A DNA stretch of 64,000 bases from Branchinecta lynchi. Lineage: Eukaryota > Arthropoda > Branchiopoda > Anostraca > Branchinectidae. The stretch covers positions 5,846,715 to 5,910,714 of the forward strand of contig JAKZAP010000008.1 of assembly GCA_023053575.1 (NCBI GenBank), read 5' to 3'. Positions 33,401 to 41,600 of the stretch are shown piece by piece; position 1 is the stretch's first letter, and every line of letters begins with the position of its first letter. Both the position numbers and the translations under genes were made by a program. The notes beneath the pieces are model-generated. The model was not told the DNA's origin. It did no database searches and saw only the letters and a list, made by a program, of their open reading frames with translations.

Positions 33401-35170
33401 TGAAATATTTTGATGAAACTTGGTGTGACGATTCTTTGGGTCAAGAGTAAGGTCGAGTTCGTAGATGGGACCTGTAGCCCTATATTTGGGGGTGGGGGAG
33501 GGGGTTCAAATTTAAGGGACAAACAAAATATTTTTAAACAGCTAATTTGATAGTCCATTATGGGGTAAGAAGACATGCTGAGCACGATGGTGAAAATCAT
33601 TTTCTCGCCTGACAAGTAGTTCGTCCGGAATCCGGCAATACCGGAAAGTTTGTTAAAAGTAAAACTTTCAATTGAAGTTGATTAAATGTTTGATTTAGGG
33701 GTAAGAAGACATGCTGATCATGATGGTGAAAATTATTTTTTCGCCGGACAAGTAGTTTGTCCGGAACCCGGCAAAAACCGGAACATTTATTCAAACAATG
33801 TTTACACGGATACGTCAGCTCTGATTTTTCATCAGCGATATTTCGGCCCTTCTTGGCAAGGGTCCTCGTCAGGCTGTCAATCTTCTTGTTCAACTTCGGG
33901 GAAGGAAACAAACCTGGGTTTGACAGGTGAGGAAACAAACCTGGGTTTGACAGGTTTGTTTCCTTCCCCGAAGTTGAACAAGAAGATTGACAGCCTGACG
34001 AGGACCCTTGCCAAGAAGGGCCGAAATATCGCTGATGAAAAATCAGAGCTGACGTATCCGTGTAAACATTGTTTGAATAAATGTTTCAAAGTCAGCTTGG
34101 GCTCAAAGAATATTTAAAAACCGGAAAGTTTGTTAAAAGTGGAAGTTTCATTTGAAGTTGGTTAAATGTTTGATTTAGGGGTAAGAAGACATGCTGAACA
34201 CGAAGGTGAAAACTATTTTCTCGCTGGACAAGTAGTTCGTCCGGAATCCGGCAAAACCGGAAAGTTGGTTAGAAGAAAAAGTTTCATTTGAAGTTGATTA
34301 TGGTGAAATCCATTTTCCGTCAAATCCATCCGACGGTGAAAACCATTTTCTCGCCGTACAACTAGTTCGCCTGGAATCCGGCCAAAACCGGGAAATATGT
34401 TAAAAGCAAAACTTTTATCTGAAGTTGATTAGATGATAGATTTGGGTGTAAGAAGAGACGTAGAGACGCTGTGTCCGTATATGACAATCATGTTTTACCC
34501 GGACAAATAACTAGTCCGGAATCCGGTTGTACCCGCATTTTTTTGTAAGTCAAAGTTTTATTTGAAGTTGATTAGATGTTTCCTTATAGGGATAAGGATA
34601 TACGTTAGATTCGTTTCTGAATTTTCTTTTGTTGCTGGAAGTAAAGCAGGAAGTTTCGGTCAGTATCGTCAAAATAGATATGGCTTATAGAGGTATGGAT
34701 AGATTAGATAGAATATCTGAACTTGGTTTTCTCTAATGATTAGCATGGCGAAGAATGGATCTGGCGAAGACAGACCCAATTGTCTGGATCAAATCTTAGA
34801 TTTTTGGGATCCCATCGACACCTTTGGTCTTGTTTCATTCTGACGCGCAGCAAGTAAGTCCAACCAACCCTTTAACTCCACTTTCCGTCTTGTCAGTTCT
34901 AACCTGGTTTTATTCGATAAACTGGATCCCGTGGATTTAAATTCTTAGTAATTTTGTTGTTTCAGTGGTATCATTAAGTCGCATTGCGTATAAATATGAC
35001 GTCTTGTTTTGCAGTCTCATCGAAAAGTTCTGATAATGACTTTACTATTTAGGTATGTGTATGGCTGTCTGCAGAGCTGTGATGACGTAGATGGATGCAA
35101 TGATAGTTCAGTGGTCCATCCCGTCTTAAGTATATTACTCCTCTGTGTTTTGAAGATCATATTCATATGA
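21407..35170 (+). CDS. Ly6/uPAR three-finger GPI-anchored protein with alternative third exons
   Basis: Exons: 21407-21464, 28505-28684, 29568-29682 (3a) or 31193-31307 (3b), 35053-35170. Phases are 1, 1, 2 and all sites are GT-AG. The product is 156 residues: signal peptide 1-23, ten cysteines at 26, 29, 39, 56, 72, 91, 110, 123, 127 and 133 (the spacing of the Ly6 fold, ending Cys-Asn), sequon N46-Y-T, and a hydrophobic tail 138-156 after NDSS suited to GPI attachment. The motif ACEDPF is common in arthropod Ly6 proteins of the Qvr/boudin type. Such proteins act outside the membrane, often trafficking or modulating channels or septate junctions; which role applies here is not visible. The ATG has a strong Kozak context (gccaccATGg), and a ttcag acceptor at 21382 suggests an upstream non-coding exon. 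Confidence 0.88.
21872..23220. mobile_element. hAT-like non-autonomous element with ACCGAAT array
   Basis: Left end CAGAGGCGTCACAAG and right end CTTGCGACGCCCCTG are inverted repeats. The flanks aTCATCCC (21864-21871) and gTCATCCC (23221-23228) give an 8-bp duplication with one mismatch. G/C runs sit just inside each end. 'gccgcaggcgaaa' occurs near 22152 and 22330, and the right half is dominated by irregular 'taccgaat' repeats. It lies in Ly6 intron 1. No coding frame. Confidence 0.8.
23229..24138. other. Ly6 intron 1, nothing firm recognised
   Basis: A 61-codon frame at 23430-23615 has no recognisable motif. An aataaa with an AT-rich context lies near 23780. No clear repeat boundary. Confidence 0.35.
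24139..25367 (+). mobile_element. Family A element A3
   Basis: It follows TTTTT. The head is atggcacttgcagctccgct followed by caagtgccatat, then a GGTCGGTCGATCC microsatellite. The body has G-run modules with 'gatgaaacttagcaggcata'. The tail is caagtgccatatgcgcttcc followed by agctCTTG|TT. A stretch of 'aaaaagtactttttaagca' near the 3' end is shared with A4 but not with A1 or A2, so A3 and A4 form a subfamily. Confidence 0.78.
25368..26574. other. Ly6 intron 1, nothing firm recognised
   Basis: AT-rich sequence with a degenerate palindromic MITE-like piece near 26226 (catatttgatcgctataaac). A frame after a tttcag at 25410 (CRTDFSEFNQQC) resembles a cysteine-rich exon but does not fit the phases of the Ly6 gene. 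Confidence 0.35.
26575..27900 (+). mobile_element. Family A element A4, head incomplete
   Basis: It starts at a GTCGGTCGGTCGG microsatellite without the hairpin head. The modules match A3 in order, and the tail is caagtgccatatgagcttac followed by agctCTTG|TTT. A clear relative of A3. Confidence 0.75.
27901..28504. other. Ly6 intron 1, nothing recognised
   Basis: AT-rich stretch up to the exon 2 acceptor (cttctttcgtag). I see nothing specific. Confidence 0.4.
28505..28684 (+). CDS. Ly6 gene exon 2
   Basis: Acceptor cttctttcgtag and donor tatg|gtgagt; 180 nt, phase 1 to phase 1. It encodes residues 20-79, including DCFKC, ACEDPFHNNYTT and five of the ten cysteines, with the sequon NYT. No shorter frame explains this conserved spacing. 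Confidence 0.9.
29098..29165. repeat. Family D fragment
   Basis: The text ctgaagaggaccctttccaa and 'gaatcgtttagcgtcatc' is one arm of the dispersed family D hairpin. Confidence 0.5.
29568..29682 (+). CDS. Ly6 gene exon 3a (alternative)
   Basis: Acceptor ctctcttag, donor ggaag|gtaccg; 115 nt, entering in phase 1 and leaving in phase 2. It encodes ADTRQSLTIRSCSMDSG and then TLTLDTELVRMSHCGSFI. It aligns without gaps to exon 3b (24 of 39 residues identical), keeping both cysteines (91 and 110) and RMSHCG. It has no stops and intact splice sites, so it looks functional. Confidence 0.82.
30044..30675 (+). pseudogene. 5'-truncated LINE, reverse-transcriptase C-terminal region
   Basis: An open frame of 209 codons with the motif series FKYLGMIIDEMITWKDH, ISSYLEYGCSLW and IQNRAIKTLF. 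This is typical of the C-terminal thumb region of jockey/CR1-type non-LTR retrotransposons. The catalytic domain is missing. At the 5' junction, 23 bp at 30048 (gatgttctctttagtccaat...) repeat an internal stretch at 30240 with one mismatch, suggesting template switching at insertion. The stop is at 30673. The frame is intact, so the insertion is young. It sits between exons 3a and 3b of the Ly6 gene. Confidence 0.82.
31193..31307 (+). CDS. Ly6 gene exon 3b (alternative)
   Basis: Acceptor tttcttttctag, donor gacag|gttgtg; 115 nt with the same phases as exon 3a. It encodes DDTGETLFIRGCALDSG and then TLTTDTEITRMSHCGGFI. Since 115 is not a multiple of three, splicing 3a to 3b would shift the frame of exon 4, so a mature mRNA should contain only one of them. 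Confidence 0.85.
31432..32725. mobile_element. Foldback element, copy 1 (1.3-kb inverted repeat)
   Basis: Almost the whole 1294 bp is one inverted repeat: it begins GGCACTGTCTAGGG and ends CCCTAGACAGTGCC, with arms of about 620 bp. TTTCGAAAT flanks it (31419-31427 and 32726-32734); four extra bases (ggca) sit at the left junction. The arms hold regularly spaced 'ccggtag', 'ctcacgg' and 'accggaa' motifs. It starts 125 bp after Ly6 exon 3b. A 9-bp duplication suggests a Mutator-, Rehavkus- or Merlin-type transposase (inference). No coding frame. Confidence 0.88.
33307..34832 (+). mobile_element. Family X element X3
   Basis: It follows TTTTT (33302-33306) and starts GGGATCCCAAAACGTAAGTG, then the GTCCGTCTGTCC microsatellite. 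The body has modules with 'gacatgctgaacacgatgg' and 'cggacaagtagttcgtccgg'. The end is tttgggatcccatcgacacc, then tttggtCTTG|TT. The flanks read cacatcTTTTT and TTtcattc, again a T-run target. A 300-bp hairpin is nested inside (33783-34086). It lies in Ly6 intron 3b-4. Confidence 0.82.
33783..34086. repeat. Near-perfect 300-bp hairpin (family D) nested in X3
   Basis: The arms from aacatttattcaaacaatgt to its inverted counterpart match almost without change, around a centre with two copies of 'ggaaacaaacctgggtttga'. Each arm carries the family D core (cttcttggcaagggtcctcg). The arms translate to the same peptide on both strands (SLTRTLAKKGRNIADEKSEL, then PCKHCLNKC), which shows near identity rather than coding use. 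Arm identity implies recent formation or gene conversion. Confidence 0.8.
35053..35170 (+). CDS. Ly6 gene exon 4 (last cysteines and GPI tail)
   Basis: Acceptor ctatttag (ending 35052). It encodes YVYGCLQSCDDVDGCNDSS, then a hydrophobic segment (VLSILLLCVLKIIFI) to the stop at 35168-35170. The CN dipeptide is the signature last cysteine of the Ly6 fold, and the tail suits GPI addition near NDSS. Confidence 0.9.
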
Positions 35171-35244
35171 TCTCCGCCACAACCACTGGCGCATATGAAC
35201 ATATTTTTTAGTATTTACTTGCATTCAGTGAATTTTTAAGGATT

Positions 35245-35250
35245 AATAAA
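35245..35250 (+). terminator. Poly(A) signal AATAAA of the Ly6 gene
   Basis: gattAATAAAagttttgtatttg lies 75 bp after the Ly6 stop and 400 bp before the NAGK start, which fits cleavage between the two tightly spaced genes. Confidence 0.6.
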
Positions 35251-35651
35251 AGTTTTGTATTTGTATTGCGAAGGTTGGTCAGTTATTTGTTATTTTTACT
35301 GCCGTTCCTAATGATGTAAGTCGAATCACGTCCAAGAGTCTGGAAGAATTCCGTCTTTCATTGTTTGTTTCGTGAATGTGAAGTGGTAGATCACAGAACC
35401 AGTTTGTTCCACTACAGTTTTTTTTTTCACTTTGAACTTAAAATAAGACAAGATTGTTTATCCGGTCACCGTCGGTAATCTGCGAGACACTGTCAGTGAA
35501 TTGAAGCCATTTCCTCTATCGATTTAGATTACGAAGAGAAAGGAGAAAATTTTGGACTCGCCCGATGTAGTCAAGGCTAGACACTGCAAGGAGTCGGAGA
35601 GCTTTTGTCGTAGATGAAAAACTGTTAGTACAATTCACGCATTTATTTGAC

Positions 35652-35680
35652 ATGGAAGAGATATACGGTGGAATTGAAGG
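35652..35680 (+). CDS. NAGK: NAGK exon 1
   Basis: It encodes MEEIYGGIE plus two bases of Gly; the donor is gaagg|gtaagc. The ATG is the only one that places YGGIEGG at the N-terminus, as in other NAGKs. Confidence 0.9.
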
Positions 35681-38600
35681 GTAAGCGGTATTCATCTTTT
35701 GCTCAGAAGGTTGGGTTCGCAGCCAATTTATGGACCGACGTCCCAACAAGTATTAGATAGATAGATATTTTTATTGATCTGACTCGTAGAGCCGGCATGG
35801 CACTAAATACGTCGACCATTACAATAAAGTGTTAAAATACTTGAATATGTACAGTTATTACATACAAGAAAACAAATCACTTGGAATTCACTCTTCTTCT
35901 TTTTTTTTTAAGTCGTCTTTTCAACGAGTTGGTTAGTCACCATCGTGTCCAGAGTTGACATTAGTATTTTAAATAGATAGTAGCCTAATTACCGAAGGGT
36001 TTCCAATTCAATTTTTGTGTAGACCAAGCGTCCGGTGCCGGCACCAGTTGTCACGTGTTACTCGTGTTAGAATATTGAAATCAGCATATTTAGAAGCGTC
36101 GTAATATGAATCGCTTAATTCGTTGACGGTACCGGGAAAAGGGTTCCACCAATTGGCGGGGAGTGGGTAACTTTTCGGTTAGGCACTGTCTAGGGAACCG
36201 GGAGTCGTACTTTATGTCCTACGGGCTACGGAACCGGTAGTTCTCACGGAAACCAAACCATATGAGCTGCGATTCCGGGATCTGACGTCATTAACTAACG
36301 GACACTTGTATGTGCTGGCTCCCGTTCCGGTAGTAATTGGAAATAGCTCACGGAAACTTCATTGCACCAGCTTCTCGTCCGGTAGCCTCACGGAATTGTG
36401 TATTCAGAAGCTAGGGAGCCGGTAGTTGATACCGGAAACTGTATAATTGGAGCTTCTGTTCCGGTAGTGTCTACGTGGAATACAGAACTCACGGAATAGT
36501 TTGGATGAGAGCTAGGATGCCGGGATTTTCACTGACTTAGAGAAAATAACAGGGGAAAAAAGCCACTACCGGAACCCATATATTGAGAGCTAAGGTACCG
36601 GTAGCAACTACTATTTGCTTGAAAATTACCAGCTCACGGACACAGACGGCTATGGGCTAGGGTTCCGGTAGTTACGAAAACAAAATTGAACTCACGTACC
36701 CATGTCAGTACAGACTAGGAAACCGGAAGCAAATATTTTTAACTAACGGAACCCAACTTCTGCGGGCTGGGGTTCCGGTAGGGAAAAAAAAAATAAGATT
36801 TTTAACTGGATTCAGTGAGCTTTACCAGACTCAAAGTCCATATTGACACGCGTCCGTGAGTTTGTGATTTTAATTTTTGGCACTACCGGAACCCCAGCCC
36901 GAAGGAGCTGGGTTCCGTGAGTCAAAAATATTCACTTCCGGTTTCCTAGTCTACACTGACATGGGTCCGTGAGTTCAATTTTTTTTTTTTTCGTCACTAC
37001 CGGAACCCTAGCCCATAGCCACCTGTGTCCGTGAGCTGGTCATTTTCAAGCAAATAGTAGTTGCTACCGGTACCTTAGTTCTCAATATATGTGTTCCGGT
37101 AGTGAATTTTTTTTCTCTAAGTCTGTGAAAATCCCGGCATCCTAGCTCTCATCCAAACTATTCCGTGAGTTTTATATTCCACGTAGACACTACCGGAACA
37201 GAAGCTCCATTTATACAGTTTCCGGTATCAACTACCGGCTCCCTAGCTTCTGAGTCCACAATTCCGTGAGGCTACCGGACGAGAAGCTGGTGCGGTGAAG
37301 TTTCCGTGAGCTATTTCCAATTACTACCGGAACGGGAGCCAACACATAGAAGTTTCCGGTAGTTAATGACGTCAGATCCCGGAATCGCAGCTCATATGGT
37401 TTGCTTTCCGTGAGAACTACCGGTTCCGTAGCCCGTAGGACATAAAGTACGGCTCCCGGTTCCCTAGACAGTGCCTTTCGGTTATATTACCAAATATAAA
37501 ATATAAATCTGTTTTCGTGCATTTTAGGGTCGTAAATATTTGTGAACTGTTTCACGGAAAAGTAACTGACAGTCACCTTAGATAATTTGAAGATTATTTC
37601 AGTGGCGGGTCTCATTCAGTGATTCATCTTTATGACAAACATGGAAAGCTGCTCGTTGAAGTAGAAGGGCCCTCCACCAGCCATTGGGTAAGCGGAATGT
37701 ACCTTTACAACTCTTTCTGATATTATGATGGCACCAACTGGTGTAATATGCGCGTTAACTCTTGTTGAGAACGTTTATTTGCTGTATAACATCTTTGCAG
37801 ATAGCTATGCACAGCTACCTGGACAGCTACACATATAAATAAATAAACATGCAAGTTTCTTACACAGTCATAATAATTGGCGATTTCATTGCGATTTGTC
37901 ACTCTCTACTTATGCCTACATGTTCGTGTAAATGAACCGGCGATTGATTGCGCTAGCTGGTGTGTTTTCTTAGGAGATCTTCGTACTGATAGTATGTTTT
38001 GGTTGGGGCGAATCCGCCTAGTAGTCCCAAGTTATCTCAGCAAATATACACCAGGATCCTTATACCACTTGATTTCGCTTTGTTTTGGGTTCTCGTGCAG
38101 GAGATCTCGGCGACTGAACACATTGAACGTGTCCGAAAGCTTTTTGGTGCTGCAAATGTTGCATTAATGCTGCATTTTCTTTATTTTTTTTGTCCGAAAG
38201 ATCTTTCCTTTTTTCTTCTCTGACACTTCTAGAATACGAAAATTTAAGTCAGGAAGAAGAAGAAGAAAAAAGAATGAGCTGCATAAAGCTGACAAAATGG
38301 ATCAGCTACTGATATCCAACCTTCTTATCTTCTTATCTTTCCTTTCTTCGTTGGCCAGCCCATGATCACCAGTTTTCTTAGAATTTGGAATGTTTGCCGA
38401 ATTGTCAGTTATCTTGTTGAATTTATTTTGTTTGCCCCCGAAAATACTGAGAGAATCGCCGTACTCCCCAGTTTCATCTTGAAAATTCAGCATAAAATTT
38501 AGCATTCTTGCTGAATTTTGTTATGAATCTTAATGCTGCATTAATTGAGCGAAAATTTAAGTCCGAAAGCAAAATGCTGAATTAATTCAGCATTTTCGTT

Positions 38601-41600
38601 CGTTTCGGAGCTTTCGGATACGTTCATTAGCATTTCTGTTTTCTTACGATCCTCTCATATATTGAACGCATGTTTGTTTCTAGCGTCGCGGGATGTACGA
38701 GTGTCAGAGATGATTGTTCCAGATGGTCGGAATATTCTAAAATCAAGGCATGGTATTCCCATTGACCAAATGCGTTAGTATTGATCATATACTTTGTTTC
38801 TAGCTTTGCGGGATGGATGAGTGTCAGAGGCGACTGTTCCAGATGGTTCAAGATGCGAAAAGCAAGGCAAATTTAAGCCAGGATCTCAAACTGAAAGCAC
38901 TTGTAAGTCTGTCCTGTCCCTAATAAAGTTATAGCTAATCTGGAAAAAACATGTGTAAATATTAAACTACTAGCCCATTGAACAGCTAAGGCGGAATAGA
39001 CTTCGCCAAGATATGCGGAAGTTTTCTCGGAATTGATAATAATCTAAAACTAAAAGGAGACTTGAATGATCACATAAATACCTTTATGATAGTGTTGTTG
39101 TCAAATCTGTCCTGAAGTGAGTGATAAGGATTTCTTAGTACTGTCTGTCACGTCAACTGACGTGCTAGCAGAGCAAACAAACCACCGATAGTGAGAGACG
39201 GAACTACTGTCCTGGCCTCTGTGAAAGAAAATGCAAACATGACACAGCTATGTTTCCTTCCTTAATCCGAAAGTAAACAAAAAGAAAAGTTATGATGCCG
39301 ATGTCTATTTTTTACATAAACTAAGACTTTCATCTGTAGTGATCCAGGCAAGGATCCTAGATGCACTACAAAACGTCAGTGCACTTGGAAACCCTCAGCT
39401 AGGTGGTTAGGGTTTTTGCGGTAATGTTCGCCCCGTTGTGACCCTGTTCGCCTGGGTGGGGGGGGGGAGGGTTTACCGACCATTTCCAAAGTATAGAATA
39501 CTCTTAAGACTCGTTTAGACGTGGAGTGAAACAGCAGCTGGCGTGACCCGGTATTACATCACCGACCGATAATTTGAAAGTTTTTGACAGGGTTTTGGAA
39601 ACGGTTGCTGCTGATCACGCTCGAAAGAAGTATATTTATGACGCCGCTGTCTTGGTCCGACCGTGGTTTGGACGGTTACGTTTGGATGGATTACTTACGA
39701 GTGTACACGCGCTCTTGCACCCTTTCCACTTCTTATTCCTCATCGACCTTCTTAGCTTAATGCTTGACCGATAATTGAACTGGTTGCTGGTCTGTTCCGT
39801 CCCCCGCTGCCCACGTCATAGCTTTCGAAAATCTCCGCCGCCGGCGGATGGGCCATACCACCCTGGCAAGTGGCCGAAACATAAACAAACACTTCGTTCT
39901 TCAGGGGCTGTCGTTAAGTGGATGTGAAGAAGAATGTACAAACAGAGAGCTTGAAGAAGGCCTTCGCAGCAAATATCCTGGTCTGGCACACACATACAGC
40001 GTTGAAAGTGATTCTGTCGGATCTATCATGACTATGAGTGACAAAGGTAATGCATAAGTTGAACCAATCCCCGATCCGTCGTTTTCCCCTATGGTTGTCT
40101 GCGACTGGTTCGCACACTCAAAGACAGTAAAAGTGGGAAAGACCGGAAACTCCCGTAAGCCCCATGAGTCGCAACAATCAGCGCCGTTTAGCGGTTGGAC
40201 TTGGTACAATTTCGGCTGGTAGATGATTCATGTAATCAAAGCAAGAGGGCGAGATTCGGGTGGATCCTGTTCACACGGACTGAAACAGCAGCCAATTCTC
40301 GATCAGCGGCTGATTTACGTGCGTAAATAGCAGCTAAAAAAAAAAAATCAGCCGCTAATCCTGCAAATAGGCGCATATTTGTATCGCGGCACCGATCGAG
40401 ATACAGTAAATTCTTTGGAATGTGACCTTTGATGATTCTTGGGACAGTAAACAAACCGTAATTAGGGGAATTAGGTCAAGCTTGGCGAGTTTTATTAGGC
40501 CAATCCAGTTCAAACTTTGTCAGACCAATGTGAACATAGTAGAATTTTTACATTAAGCATCCCAGGATTAATAAAAGATCTAAGAAAAGGTAGAATAATT
40601 TTCAATTTCAACAGTGTGTGTTCTGTTTATATTCGTTTCCGTTGTTTTTCTTTTAAAAGTAATACTTAATATAATAATACGACAACACTAAATTATATCA
40701 TTCTGTTCTTGTATTATTTATATTTATTACCAATTATATTTTATGTTCTCATTTAAAAACAAATATTTTTAGATGAATTTTATTTGTTTTAACTTAAATG
40801 CCGAGGCGCCTGAAATCTATCAACATTCAATTTGTGACTTTTTTCTAGTCTGACGACTATACAAGTCAACTATATTTGACTTCAACAAACTCACAAGATG
40901 TTTCTGTTACTTTTTAATTCTGTTTTTAATTCACCCGTAAACCTCAAACAGTCGTCTGAACAGATCAGCCGCTGTTTACGCGCTTGTTTCGGTCCCGTGT
41001 GAACAAGCTCAACAGTTCAGTTGTTCTAAAAAAAACTCTAATCCATTTTTACGATTAAAAACTCTCCCCTTAGCCTACAGAATGGGATTATGCTGTAAGT
41101 TGCTGTGTACCGTATCCTTGAATTTGTTTAAGTATTTTCTTGCTTTCACCAATTTAGCAAGTAACCTATCTGAGCTTCTATTAAACTTCGCACAGACTGA
41201 ATCATTTTTGGCCAAATTCGGCGTTTGCAGTAACGAATCGCTAAATATTTGCAACTGCATAAGTTTGTCAGTCGCTTACTATATTTTTCCCAGTAAGCTT
41301 GGCCTTCAACAGCCAAACAAAGACCCTTGCCAAGAAGAGCCGAATATCGGTCGCAAACACTGTAGCTGACTCCGAATTTAGCAATCATTTATGAAGAGCA
41401 TGCTTTCTTCCTTCAGATTTCCTCTTTAACTGAAATAAAAGCAAGTAGGAACACAATTAATCACTTTTTTTTTAGTAGAAGAGTGCTGAACTCACGGGCA
41501 ACCACTAATTTAAAGTCAACTAATATTGACAGACACTGTGGATTCGTACCCTCTTGCTTTGATTATATGAATCATCTAGCTCGAAATTGGACAAAGTCCA

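Noticed and set aside
33686..34117. 143-codon frame on the plus strand and a 113-codon frame on the minus strand
   Set aside because: Both arise from the palindromic hairpin and X modules; the same peptide appears on both strands because the arms are inverted.
38101..38190. Possible exon after tctcgtgcag reading [19 protein letters not shown]
   Set aside because: It does not align with NAGK, and exons 2 and 3 already join in phase 0; no donor with a matching phase.
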